Source: Bradyrhizobium liaoningense | GTDB lineage: Bacteria > Pseudomonadota > Alphaproteobacteria > Rhizobiales > Xanthobacteraceae | Direction of reading: 5' to 3' | NCBI RefSeq assembly: GCF_018130785.1 | Contig: NZ_JAFCJT010000010.1 | Location: 1-64,000, forward strand | DNA: 64,000 bases | Shown here: piece after piece, positions 35,085 to 44,031 of the stretch | Numbering within the stretch: the first letter of the stretch is position 1 | Layout of the letters: every line of letters starts with the position of its first letter | The notes under the pieces: generated by a model | What the model saw: only the letters and a program-made list of their open reading frames with translations | What the model was told of the DNA's origin: nothing | The model's database searches: none | Position numbers and translations under genes: made by a program

Positions 35085-36202
35085 CGAAAAACGTGGATGC
35101 GATCGTCGTCGGCGGCGGCATCCACGGATGCTCGACGACGCTGCATCTCTGTCTCGCCGGCCTGAAGCCGGTGCTGATCGAGAAGGACTATGCCGGCCGG
35201 CACGCCTCCGGCGTCAATGCCGGCGGCGTGCGTCAGCTCGCAAGGCATATCCCCGAGATCCCGCTCTCGATCCGCTCGATGGGCATCTGGGAGAAAATCG
35301 AAGACCTGCTCGACGACGATTGCAGCTTTGAGAGCCACGGCCAGGTTCTCGTCGCAGAAAACGAGGAGGAGCTCGCGGTCTGCCGCGCACGCGTCGCCGA
35401 GCTCAACGCGCTCGGCTTCACCCACGAAGAGCTGATCGACGCGACTGAACTACGGCGCCTCGTGCCGGCGGTTGCCGAGACCTGTCCCGGCGGCGTGGTC
35501 TCGCGCCGCGACGGCGCGGCCAATCCGGCGCAGACCACGACCGCGTTCCGGCGCAAGGCCGAGCAGCTAGGTGCGACCGTGCGCGAAGGCGTGGCGGCCA
35601 GCAACATCCGCTACAGCGGCGGTCTCTGGCGCGTCGATGTCGGAACGGAGAGCTTTGCCGCGCCGGTGCTCGTCAACGCTGCGGGCGCCTGGGCCGGCAA
35701 GATCGCGGCCGCGCTCGGCGAGCCCGTTCCGGTCGAGACCGTGGCGCCGATGCTGATGATCACCTCGCGCGTGCCGCATTTCATCGATCCCGTGGTGATC
35801 CTGCGCGGGCGCAAACTGTCCTTCAAGCAGTTCTCCAACGGCACCGTGCTGATCGGCGGCGGTCATCTCGCGACGCCCTACCAGGACCGCAACGAGACGG
35901 TGCTGGACTGGAGAAGCCTCGCGACCAGCGCCCGCACCGTGTTCGAGCTGTTCCCGGTGATGCGTAGCGCCACCATCGTGCGCGCCTGGGCCGGCATCGA
36001 GGCGAAGATGAAGGACGATATTCCCGTGTTCGGGCCAAGCAGCCGCCACAAGGGGCTCTATCACCAGTTCGGCTTCTCGCTGCACGGCTTCCAGCTCGGC
36101 CCCGGCGCCGGCGCGGTCATGGCGGAGCTGATCGTCAACGGCGGCACCCAGACCCGTGTCAGCGATCTCGGCATCGACCGCTTCCATCCGACCACGCTCT
36201 AA
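35081..36202 (+). CDS. FAD-dependent DAO-family oxidoreductase, second copy
   Basis: This 373-residue protein has DAIVVGGGIHGCSTTLHLCL as its FAD motif, GVNAGGVRQLARH, and the C-terminal RAWAGIEAKMKDDIPVFGPS typical of sarcosine/glycine-oxidase-like DAO enzymes. It is a divergent relative of the gene at 32149-33345 within the same operon. Two DAO subunits may give two steps or alternative beta subunits. Confidence 0.92.
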   Translation: MTKNVDAIVVGGGIHGCSTTLHLCLAGLKPVLIEKDYAGRHASGVNAGGVRQLARHIPEIPLSIRSMGIWEKIEDLLDDDCSFESHGQVLVAENEEELAVCRARVAELNALGFTHEELIDATELRRLVPAVAETCPGGVVSRRDGAANPAQTTTAFRRKAEQLGATVREGVAASNIRYSGGLWRVDVGTESFAAPVLVNAAGAWAGKIAAALGEPVPVETVAPMLMITSRVPHFIDPVVILRGRKLSFKQFSNGTVLIGGGHLATPYQDRNETVLDWRSLATSARTVFELFPVMRSATIVRAWAGIEAKMKDDIPVFGPSSRHKGLYHQFGFSLHGFQLGPGAGAVMAELIVNGGTQTRVSDLGIDRFHPTTL

Positions 36203-36217
36203 CAACAAGAGGACATC

Positions 36218-36565
36218 ATGAGCATCACCCGCAGCATCCGCACGCCCATCATGCACCGCGCCGTCGAAGCCAACGGCTTCGTCTTCGTCGGCGGCACCAT
36301 CGCCGACGACACCTCGGTTTCGATGGGTGAGCAGACCCGCAACATCCTCGGCAAGATCGCCGGCTATCTGAAGGAAGCCGGCACCGACAAGTCACGTGTC
36401 GTCAGCACCTCGATCTTCGTCACCGATCTCTCCAAGAAGAAGGAGATGGACGCGGTCTGGACCGAGTTCTTCGGCGACAATCTGCCGACGCGCGCCACCG
36501 TCGGCGTCGCCGATCTCGGCGGCGGCGCGCTGATCGAGGTGGTGGTCACCGCACTCAAGGGCTGA
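36218..36565 (+). CDS. RidA/YjgF family imine/enamine deaminase
   Basis: This 115-residue protein has the RidA pattern TRATVGVADLGGGALIEVVV, with the conserved Arg and Glu that bind the imino acid. RidA hydrolyses reactive imines made by amino-acid oxidases. As the last gene of the oxidase operon, 15 bp after the second DAO gene, it fits clean-up of the oxidation product. Confidence 0.93.
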   Translation: MSITRSIRTPIMHRAVEANGFVFVGGTIADDTSVSMGEQTRNILGKIAGYLKEAGTDKSRVVSTSIFVTDLSKKKEMDAVWTEFFGDNLPTRATVGVADLGGGALIEVVVTALKG

Positions 36566-36608
36566 TGGCGCTATTGCCTCTTCTCTCGGCTCTTCCTCTC
36601 GGATCTCC

Positions 36609-36622
36609 TCACGGATCCGTGA
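36609..36622. promoter_or_regulatory. Perfect 14-bp palindrome
   Basis: TCACGGATCCGTGA is fully self-complementary and lies in the 150-bp gap between ridA and the next gene. It may be an operator for the gene at 36719, or part of the ridA transcript end. No regulator is adjacent. Confidence 0.35.
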
Positions 36623-36718
36623 TCGAAACATGACGAAGATATAATGTTCGGAGTCGGCTGCGACACTTTGACGCGCGGCCGGTTCCGTTTATCAGTAGGG
36701 CATCTGTCGGAAATGCCC

Positions 36719-37438
36719 ATGTCCTCGCAGACCAACAAGAACAAGCTGACGATCAAATTTCGCTGCCCCGGAGAGCTGGAGGGACTGCTGCCGCAGCCAA
36801 CCCCGGCGAATCTTGGCGTTCCCGACTGGCTCAAGTCGATGCCGGCGACGGCCTTCAGTGCCCTCAACCAGCAGGACGACGAAACGATCAAGCGCTGTCC
36901 GCCATTCATCGATGCGATGACATGCGGTTTCCTGATTCCGCTGATGTGCGATCTCCGGGTCGAAGACGGCGAGGTTAGCTGGGACAACGATATCCCGCCG
37001 GGCGGCGAGATCGATTTTCCGCGCTCCCCGATCAGCTTTCACGATCAGGGGCAGCTGACGGGCTCGCCGCTGTTCGAAGACGATCGCTTCGTCATCAAGT
37101 TTCACAATCTCTGGACCATCGAGGCACCGGATGGCTACGCGTTGTTCTTCACGCATCCGGTCAATCGCTTCGATCTGCCCTTCACGACGCTGAGCGGTCT
37201 CGTCGATTGCGATCGCTATCGCGACAGCTGGATTCACTTTCCGGCCCACTGGCACAACACCAGCTTTCGCGGCGTGCTGCCCAAGGGCACGCCGATCGCG
37301 CAGTGCATTCCGGTCAAGCGCGAGGACTGGAGCAGGCAAACCTCTGCCTTTACGGAAGACGAGACGCAGAAAGTTCACGCCTTGCGCGCCGCGCTGAAGC
37401 GCGAGCCGGGTCTGTATCGGCGAAAATTCAGGGCGTAG
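36719..37438 (+). CDS. Protein of unknown function (DUF6065-like)
   Basis: I do not recognise this 239-residue protein with confidence. It has no signal peptide or membrane segment, and is rich in aromatic residues and Pro (FRCPGELEGLLPQPTPANLG, FHNLWTIEAPDGYALFFTHP, WIHFPAHWHNTSF). The pattern recalls DUF6065-type proteins. ATG 36719 has GGAA six bp upstream, and an ATG at 36713 is also possible. It overlaps the convergent TPR gene by 11 bp. Confidence 0.75.
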   Translation: MSSQTNKNKLTIKFRCPGELEGLLPQPTPANLGVPDWLKSMPATAFSALNQQDDETIKRCPPFIDAMTCGFLIPLMCDLRVEDGEVSWDNDIPPGGEIDFPRSPISFHDQGQLTGSPLFEDDRFVIKFHNLWTIEAPDGYALFFTHPVNRFDLPFTTLSGLVDCDRYRDSWIHFPAHWHNTSFRGVLPKGTPIAQCIPVKREDWSRQTSAFTEDETQKVHALRAALKREPGLYRRKFRA

Positions 37439-38276
37439 TCACCGGCTCGGGTTCGCGTTCGAGGAATTTCGCCGCCGCGCTCGGGCGAAAGAAGAAGCGG
37501 CCATGCGACGAGGTCGCCATCGCGAAGGCGGCGCGACTGAGCAGGTGCGGCCGTCCGCGAAGCACCAAACGCAGAGCGGTTTCGCCGCTGGTGCGTTCGC
37601 CCATCTCCATCAGGCAGATCGCGAGATTGGCGCGCGACAGCGTGTCGCCGGGGCGAAGCCCGAGCGCGTGGCGATAGGTGTCGGCGGCCTCGGCATAGGC
37701 CCCGTCAAGCAGCTCCGCCCAGGCGAGTTCGGTGAGGACATCGGGGCGTCCCGGCGCAGCGCTGCGCGCAGCGGTCAGGACGCGGCGCGCTTCGCTGCGA
37801 TTGTTGTTGCGCACATGCATGCGGCCCATGTCGAGCTGCAGGTCGATGCTGCCGGGCGCGAGCGCAAGGGCCTGCTCGATGATTCCGATCGCCGCACCGA
37901 TCTCGCCGGCATTCGCGAGCTGGCCCGCGAGTTCCTGAAACGCCGGCAGATAGGGCGGCCGGCGGGCGGCGGTCCGGCGCAATTGCGCGATTCCGTCATT
38001 CGCTCGTCGCGCGCCGCACAATGCATGGCCGAGCAGCGTCTCGACTTCCGGATCGTCATTGCGCTTGGCGGCACGTTCGAGCGGAGCGATCGCCTCCTCC
38101 GTGCGGCCGAGGCCGATCAGCGCGTGCGCCAGGATCATCACCGCGTTGCGGTCCGTGCGATTGGATTTGAGAGCTTCGCTTGCAAGCCGCGCTGCAGCAT
38201 CGAACTGCTTGTTTCGCAACGCCACGAAGGCTTGTTGCAGCAGTTGGGCGAGGGCGTTGTTCTGCCTGCCGTTCAC
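37428..38276 (-). CDS. Tetratricopeptide-repeat protein
   Basis: This 282-residue protein is made of TPR helices from residue about 10 to 230 (for example AARLASEALKSNRTDRNAVM, LGRTEEAIAPLERAA, AIGIIEQALALAPGSIDLQL, AADTYRHALGLRPGDTLSRA). It has no signal peptide. TPR proteins scaffold other proteins. The C-terminal 50 residues are non-repeat and basic. Its convergent overlap with the unknown gene at 36719 gives no functional hint. Confidence 0.9.
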   Translation of the reverse strand: MNGRQNNALAQLLQQAFVALRNKQFDAAARLASEALKSNRTDRNAVMILAHALIGLGRTEEAIAPLERAAKRNDDPEVETLLGHALCGARRANDGIAQLRRTAARRPPYLPAFQELAGQLANAGEIGAAIGIIEQALALAPGSIDLQLDMGRMHVRNNNRSEARRVLTAARSAAPGRPDVLTELAWAELLDGAYAEAADTYRHALGLRPGDTLSRANLAICLMEMGERTSGETALRLVLRGRPHLLSRAAFAMATSSHGRFFFRPSAAAKFLEREPEPVTTP

Positions 38277-38511
38277 GAATTGGCCTCTTGGTTGAGACTC
38301 GTCATTGAAAAAATTGGGCTTTATCCGCCTCTATCGCGCACGACGCGGAGCGTCCATCAAAGAGTTCGTGAAGTATTGAGGGCTTCGCCCGAGGACATGG
38401 CTTGATCTTGCCGCCCAGCGGGATTATCAGCGGGCTCTCAATCAGGAGATTCGAAAGCCATGGATTTTACCCCGACCGCAAAGCCCATCTGCCTTGCTCA
38501 CGGGGAATTCC

Positions 38512-40107
38512 ATGCCTGCTTCAATCATCCTGTCGAACCTGTCGCTGTCCACGCCTGACGGCCGTTCACTTCTTTCCAACATCGATCTGACATTCGCGGC
38601 CGAGCGGACCGGTCTCGTCGGCCGTAATGGCGTCGGGAAGACGACGCTGCTCGCGTCGATGTCCGGGGACCATGTTCCCCAGTCCGGTCGCGTCCTGGTC
38701 AATGGCACCATCGGCCTGCTGCGCCAGGATGTGCAGTCGCCTGCGGGCGCGACCGTGGCCGATCTGTTCGGTGTGCGGCACGCCCTCGAGCTGCTGCGCA
38801 GTGCTGAACGTGGCGATGCTTCGGCCGACGATATCGCCGCGATCGACTGGACGCTCGAAACGCGGCTGGAGGCTGCGCTGGCGCGCCTCGGCTTCGATGC
38901 GTCTCCCGATACGGGGCTATCGTGCCTTTCCGGCGGCCAGATCACGCGGGTTCGTCTCGCCGCGCTGGTTTTCGCTGAGCCCGACTATCTGCTGCTGGAC
39001 GAGCCTACCAATAATCTCGACCGGGATGGGCGCAAGGCGGTGACTGATCTCCTTGCCGCCTGGCGCGGCGGCGCGATTGTCGTCAGCCACGACCGCGGCC
39101 TGCTCGACATCATGGACGCAATCGTCGAACTGACGTCGCTCGGTGCCACGCGATACGGCGGCAACTGGACCAGCTACCGCGCGCAGAAGGCAGTGGAGCT
39201 TGCGGCTGTGAGGCACGACCTCGCGCATGCCGAGAGGCGCCTGTCCGAGATCGACGGCAAGGCGCAGGAGGCCGCTGAGAAGAAAGCGCGCAAGGACAGC
39301 GGCGGCCGGAAGAAGCGTGCCAAGGGTGACATGCCGCGAATCCTGGCCGGTGCGCGCAAGGACCGTAGCGAAGACACGGGCGGCAAGACCACACAGATCG
39401 CCGAGCGGCGGCGCGTGGAAGCGCTCGATGCCGTCGACACCGCACGCCGACGCATCGAGATTCTCCAGCCGCTGTCGGTGAAGCTGCCAGCGACGAACCT
39501 GCCGGCGGGCAGGGAGGTGCTTTGGCTTGACGAGGTCAGCGCCGGCTATCAGCCGGCGCAGCCGGTCCTGCGCGATCTCTCACTGACGCTCGTCGGCCCG
39601 GAGCGCGTCGCGCTGGTCGGGCCTAACGGTTCAGGCAAGACGACACTGCTGAAGCTGATTGCCGGCGAGTTGCGCCCGTTCGCGGGCACCGTGCGGGTCA
39701 GACCGGACTTCGCGCTGTTCGACCAGAAGGTCAGCCTGCTCGATCCCGCGCTCTCCATCCTGGAAAACTTCCGGCGTCTCAATCCGAAGGCGGGGGCGAA
39801 CGAGTGCCATGCCGCGCTCGCGCGCTTCATGTTTCGCGCCGATGCGGCCCTGCAGATCGTCGGGAGCCTGAGCGGCGGACAGCTGTTTCGCGCGGGCCTC
39901 GCCTGCGTTCTGGGCGGGTCGACACCGCCGTCCCTGCTCGTCCTGGACGAGCCGACCAATCATCTCGACATCGGCTCCATCGAAGCCGTCGAGGCAGGCT
40001 TGAGGGCCTATGACGGCGCGCTGCTCGTGGTCAGTCACGACGAGGCGTTCTTGCAGGCGATCGATATCACGCGCAGGGTCGAGCTGGTCGCCAACTCGGC
40101 TCTCTAG
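38512..40107 (+). CDS. ABC-F family ATPase (ribosome-associated)
   Basis: This 531-residue protein has two ABC domains and no membrane part. The first has GRNGVGKTTLL, LSGGQITRVRLA and LLLDEPTNNLD. The second has GPNGSGKTTLL, LSGGQLFRAGLA and LVLDEPTNHLD. Between them is a charged interdomain linker (KKARKDSGGRKKRAKG). The layout matches translation or resistance ABC-F factors. ATG 38512 is preceded by GGGGAA. Confidence 0.93.
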   Translation: MPASIILSNLSLSTPDGRSLLSNIDLTFAAERTGLVGRNGVGKTTLLASMSGDHVPQSGRVLVNGTIGLLRQDVQSPAGATVADLFGVRHALELLRSAERGDASADDIAAIDWTLETRLEAALARLGFDASPDTGLSCLSGGQITRVRLAALVFAEPDYLLLDEPTNNLDRDGRKAVTDLLAAWRGGAIVVSHDRGLLDIMDAIVELTSLGATRYGGNWTSYRAQKAVELAAVRHDLAHAERRLSEIDGKAQEAAEKKARKDSGGRKKRAKGDMPRILAGARKDRSEDTGGKTTQIAERRRVEALDAVDTARRRIEILQPLSVKLPATNLPAGREVLWLDEVSAGYQPAQPVLRDLSLTLVGPERVALVGPNGSGKTTLLKLIAGELRPFAGTVRVRPDFALFDQKVSLLDPALSILENFRRLNPKAGANECHAALARFMFRADAALQIVGSLSGGQLFRAGLACVLGGSTPPSLLVLDEPTNHLDIGSIEAVEAGLRAYDGALLVVSHDEAFLQAIDITRRVELVANSAL

Positions 40108-40120
40108 GGCTCGCTGTTCG

Positions 40121-40159
40121 ATAACAAAAACCCGACGCCCTGCCCCCAGCGCGTCGGGT
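40121..40159 (-). terminator. Rho-independent terminator after dctA
   Basis: ACCCGACGC (40130-40138) pairs perfectly with GCGTCGGGT (40151-40159). On the minus strand the stem is followed by TTTTTG, giving a classical stem plus U-tract for transcripts from dctA, about 100 bp beyond its stop. It may also damp read-through from the ABC-F gene. Confidence 0.75.
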
Positions 40160-40257
40160 GGAAAGATAGACTATCAATCGGTGATCCCAACGCCATTGTT
40201 GTGACGCGTGCCTTGCCAATTCTCCAGTCCGGGAGACTACCGGCTGCGTGGCGCGGC

Positions 40258-41592
40258 CTACGAGGTCGCGCCGCCGCCCGGTTCCAGCGCCTCGCCCATC
40301 TCCAGCGGATGAGCCATGGTCTCGTGCAGCGCCTCGCGATCGAGCTCGCCTTCGGAGATGCTGATGACGACGCAGGCGACGCCGTTGCCGATCAGATTGG
40401 TCAGCGCGCGGCACTCGCTCATGAACTTGTCGATGCCGACCAGGATCGCGATCGACTGGATCGGGATGTCGGGAACGATCGAGAGCGTCGCGGCAAGCGT
40501 GATGAAGCCGGCGCCGGTCACGCCCGACGCGCCCTTCGAGGTGATCATGGCGATGCCGAGAATGCCGAGCTCCTGCCAGATCGTCAGATGGGTGTTGGTC
40601 GCCTGCGCCAGAAACAGCGTCGCCAGCGTCATGTAGATGTTGGTGCCGTCGAGATTGAAGCTGTAGCCCGTCGGAATGACGAGGCCGACCACCGAGCGCG
40701 AGGCGCCGAGATGCTCCATCTTCTGGATCATCTGCGGCAGCACCGTCTCCGACGAGGAGGTGCCGAGCACGATCAGGAGCTCGTCCTTGATGTAGGCGAT
40801 GAAGCGCAGGATCGAGAAGCCGGAGAGCCGGGCGATCGAGCCCAGCACGATCAGCACGAACAGGATGCTGGTCAGGTAAAACGTGCCGATCAGGGCTGCG
40901 AGGTTGAGCAGCGAGCCGAGGCCGTAGGCGCCGACGGTGAAGGCCATCGCGCCGAACGCGCCGATCGGCGCCACGCGCACGATGATGCGGATGATGCCGA
41001 AGAACATCTTGGCGGCCTTGTCGATCGCCTCCGCGATCGGCTCGCCGGTCTTGCCGAGGAAGGCGATGGCGAAGCCCGACAGGATCGAGACCAGCAGCAC
41101 CTGCAACAGATCGCCCCGTGCGATCGCGCCCACATAGCTGTCGGGGATGATCGCCATCAGATGGGCGACGATGCCTTCCTCCTTGGCCTTGGTCACGTAG
41201 GTCGCGACCGATTTCGGATCGATCGTGGCGGGATCGATGTTGAAGCCATGACCCGGCTGGAGAATCTCGCCGACCAGGAGGCCGATGGCGAGCGCGACGG
41301 TCGAGACCGTCTCGAAATAGATCAGCGACTTCAGTCCGACCCGGCCGACGCGCTTGAGGTCGCCCATCGAGGAAATGCCGTGCACCACGGTGCAGAAGAT
41401 CACCGGCGCGATCATCATCTTGATCAGCGCGATGAAGCCGTCGCCGAGCGGCTTCAGCTCCTTGCCGAGATCGGGATAGAAATAGCCGATGAGCACCCCG
41501 AGCGCGATCGCGATCAGAACCTGCACGTAGAGGATCTTGTACCAGGGCTGATGCCGGCGATGGACGGCTGGCTGGATCGCGACTTGTGTCAT
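40258..41592 (-). CDS. dctA: C4-dicarboxylate:cation symporter DctA
   Basis: This 444-residue member of the DAACS family has about eight helices and two re-entrant hairpins, with LIVLGTSSSETVLPQMIQKM (the serine-rich HP1 loop) and IPTGYSFNLDGTNIYM (HP2/TM7). It starts YKILYVQVLIAIALGVLIGY like DctA of rhizobia. It imports succinate, malate and fumarate, the carbon sources fed to symbiotic rhizobia. No dctBD regulator genes are adjacent. ATG 41592 was chosen by fit to the family start. Confidence 0.95.
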   Translation of the reverse strand: MTQVAIQPAVHRRHQPWYKILYVQVLIAIALGVLIGYFYPDLGKELKPLGDGFIALIKMMIAPVIFCTVVHGISSMGDLKRVGRVGLKSLIYFETVSTVALAIGLLVGEILQPGHGFNIDPATIDPKSVATYVTKAKEEGIVAHLMAIIPDSYVGAIARGDLLQVLLVSILSGFAIAFLGKTGEPIAEAIDKAAKMFFGIIRIIVRVAPIGAFGAMAFTVGAYGLGSLLNLAALIGTFYLTSILFVLIVLGSIARLSGFSILRFIAYIKDELLIVLGTSSSETVLPQMIQKMEHLGASRSVVGLVIPTGYSFNLDGTNIYMTLATLFLAQATNTHLTIWQELGILGIAMITSKGASGVTGAGFITLAATLSIVPDIPIQSIAILVGIDKFMSECRALTNLIGNGVACVVISISEGELDREALHETMAHPLEMGEALEPGGGATS

Positions 41593-41716
41593 ATTGTGTG
41601 CCCCGGAACGCATTGATCTTGCATGATTTGCATCATGTGATGGACGCCGCAGAAGCGACAATCACATTTTTGTCGGATCGCACGAAGATCGATCGCTGCA
41701 CCGCACCGGGGGGAAC

Positions 41717-43036
41717 ATGACGATCGCAAAAGGCTCGCACGAGGAATCGGAAGGCTATTTTCCGCGTTGGAAGCTGAAGACTTCGGGCGTGATCATGCCG
41801 GAGGAGCGGCTGTCATGGGGCCAGACCGTCGTCTCCGGTCTCCAGCATTGCGTCGCGATGTCGGGGTCGACGATCATCGCGCCGCTGCTGATGGGATTCG
41901 ATCCCAATGTTGCGGTCCTGTTCTCCGGCATCGGCACGCTGATCTTCTTCGTCATCGTCGCGGGGCGCGTGCCGAGCTATCTCGGCTCGAGCTTCGCGTT
42001 CATCGCCGTTGTCATCGCCGCCACCGGCTATGCCGGGCAGGGGCCGAATCCGAATCTCGCTGTTGCCCTCGGCGGCATCGTCGGAGCCGGCGTGCTCTAC
42101 GGCGTGATTGCGCTGATCGTGATGTGGTCGGGCGTCGGCTGGGTCGAGCGCTTGATGCCGCCGGCCGTCACCGGCGCTGTGGTTGCCGCGATCGGCCTCA
42201 ACCTCGCGCCCGTGGCGGTCAAGGCGGTGAGCGCCAACGGGTTCGACACCTGGATCGGGCTCGCGACCGTTCTGATCATCGGGGTAGTGGCCGTTGCTGC
42301 TCCGGGCCTGTGGCGCCGCCTCCCGATCATCCTTGGCGCAGTGGGCGGATATCTTCTGTACTTGCTGTTCGCGAACGGCCTCGGCTTCGGCAAGCCAATC
42401 GACTTCACCCAGCTTGCGGCTGCGCCATGGATCGGCCTGCCGAGCTTCACCACGCCGATCTTCCAGGCCGATGCAGTCTTTCTGATCGCGCCGGTTGCGG
42501 TCATTCTCGTCGCCGAGAACCTCGGTCACATCAAGGCCGTCGGCGCCATGACGGGCCGGAGCCTTGATGGCTATCTCGGTCGCGCCCTCTTCGCCGACAG
42601 CCTCGCGACGATCGTGGCGGCCTGCGGCGGCGGCACCGGCGTCACCACCTACGCCGAGAACATCGGCGTCATGGCCGCGACGAAGGTCTATTCGACCCTG
42701 TTGTTTGCGTTCGCGGCCACGGTGTCGATCGTGCTTGGCTTCTCGCCGAAATTCGGCGCGCTGATCCTCTCGATCCCGGGTCCCGTCATCGGCGGCCTCT
42801 CGATCGTGCTGTTTGGATTGATCGCCGCGATGGCGGGCCGGATCTGGGTCGAGAACAAGGTTGATTTCGCGAACCCTGCGAACCTGATCACCGTTGCCGT
42901 GGCGCTGACTGCGGGCGCCGGCGACCTCACGCTCAAATTCGGCGCGTTCACGATCGGCGGGATCGGCACGGCGACTTTTGGCGCCATCATCCTTTATCAG
43001 ATCCTGACCTCGCCGCTGGCGCGGCGCGCGGAATGA
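41717..43036 (+). CDS. Uracil/xanthine permease (NCS2 family)
   Basis: This 439-residue protein has the features of UraA/RutG: SGLQHCVAMSGSTIIAPLLM, the substrate Glu in VAENLGHIKAVG and the second Glu in TTYAENIGVMA. It is predicted to have 14 helices. It imports a nucleobase such as uracil or xanthine, and which one cannot be told. It is divergent from dctA. Confidence 0.93.
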   Translation: MTIAKGSHEESEGYFPRWKLKTSGVIMPEERLSWGQTVVSGLQHCVAMSGSTIIAPLLMGFDPNVAVLFSGIGTLIFFVIVAGRVPSYLGSSFAFIAVVIAATGYAGQGPNPNLAVALGGIVGAGVLYGVIALIVMWSGVGWVERLMPPAVTGAVVAAIGLNLAPVAVKAVSANGFDTWIGLATVLIIGVVAVAAPGLWRRLPIILGAVGGYLLYLLFANGLGFGKPIDFTQLAAAPWIGLPSFTTPIFQADAVFLIAPVAVILVAENLGHIKAVGAMTGRSLDGYLGRALFADSLATIVAACGGGTGVTTYAENIGVMAATKVYSTLLFAFAATVSIVLGFSPKFGALILSIPGPVIGGLSIVLFGLIAAMAGRIWVENKVDFANPANLITVAVALTAGAGDLTLKFGAFTIGGIGTATFGAIILYQILTSPLARRAE

Positions 43037-43108
43037 ATCCCAGGGATGCGCGAAAGGATGGAACAAAACGCGCCGTCCGTCGATGATGAGACATTCCGGA
43101 GAGAACCC

Positions 43109-43945
43109 ATGCCGCAAACCGATCGCTCGCCCCCCTTTCCCTCGCGCCTCGTCGGCCAATACGCGCTGGTGACCGGTGCCTCCCAAGGCATCGGCCGCGC
43201 CGTCGCCATCAGGCTCGCGCAGGAAGGTGCGACCGTCGCCATCAACTATGTCGATCACCCCGAGAGGGCCGAGGAGACGCTCGCGCTCGCAAGGACAGGA
43301 TCGGCCGACCGCGGCCACGGCAAGCTCGATCATGTCGTCGTCAAGGCCGATGTCAGCAATGAGCAGGAGGTCGCTGCGATGTTCGAGACAGTCCTTTCGC
43401 GCTGGAAGCGGCTCGACTGCCTCGTCAACAATGCCGGCTTCCAGCGGGAGTCGCCGAGCGAGGCGCTCGACATCGAAACCTACCGCCGTATCATCGACGT
43501 CAATCTCAACGGCGCCGTGCTCTGCGCGCAGAAGGCACTCGCCCATTTCGTCGCGCGCGGCGGAGGTGGCAGCATCGTCAATTGCTCGAGCGTCCACCAG
43601 ATCATTCCGAAGCCCGGCTATCTCGCCTATTCGATCAGCAAGGGCGGCATGGCCAATCTGACGCGCACGCTGGCGCTGGAATTTGCAGGCCGCGGTATTC
43701 GCGTCAATGCGGTCGGCCCGGGCGCGATCGACACGCCGATCAACGCGGCCTGGACCGGTGATCCCGCAAAGCGGGGCGTCGTCACCAGCCACATTCCCTT
43801 GGGGCGCGTCGGGACACCGGAAGAGATCGCGGCCGTGTTCGCCTTCCTTGCCTCCGGTGATGCGGGCTATATCACCGGGCAGACCATCTATGCCTGCGGA
43901 GGTCTGACGCTGTTTCCTGAATTCCGGGAGAATTGGGCGAGCTAG
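43109..43945 (+). CDS. SDR-family oxidoreductase (glucose-1-dehydrogenase-like)
   Basis: This 278-residue protein has the NAD(P) motif VTGASQGIGRAVAIRLA, NNAG, catalytic Ser in NCSSVHQ and YSISKGG (Tyr-x3-Lys). The group resembles YhdF/glucose 1-dehydrogenase-type SDRs with an N-terminal Pro-rich extension. ATG 43109 has GGAGAG upstream. The substrate is unknown. Confidence 0.9.
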   Translation: MPQTDRSPPFPSRLVGQYALVTGASQGIGRAVAIRLAQEGATVAINYVDHPERAEETLALARTGSADRGHGKLDHVVVKADVSNEQEVAAMFETVLSRWKRLDCLVNNAGFQRESPSEALDIETYRRIIDVNLNGAVLCAQKALAHFVARGGGGSIVNCSSVHQIIPKPGYLAYSISKGGMANLTRTLALEFAGRGIRVNAVGPGAIDTPINAAWTGDPAKRGVVTSHIPLGRVGTPEEIAAVFAFLASGDAGYITGQTIYACGGLTLFPEFRENWAS

Positions 43946-44031
43946 AGTTGATCAGCTCGACTGAGGGCGGCTGCTATCGTTGCTGCGGCGGACATCTGGC
44001 AAAACCGGCCGGCGCAGACTACATCTGCGCC

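Noticed and set aside
28362..36565. Hydrogen cyanide synthase (HcnABC) as the function of the oxidase trio
   Set aside because: The trio resembles HcnABC, but a dedicated transporter, a second DAO gene, RidA and an opine-type regulator fit catabolism of an amino/imino compound better.
41813..43792. Very long minus-strand open frame (over 650 codons) opposite the permease and SDR genes
   Set aside because: Composition is Arg/Asp/Gly-rich shadow of high-GC coding DNA; the plus-strand genes have full family motifs.
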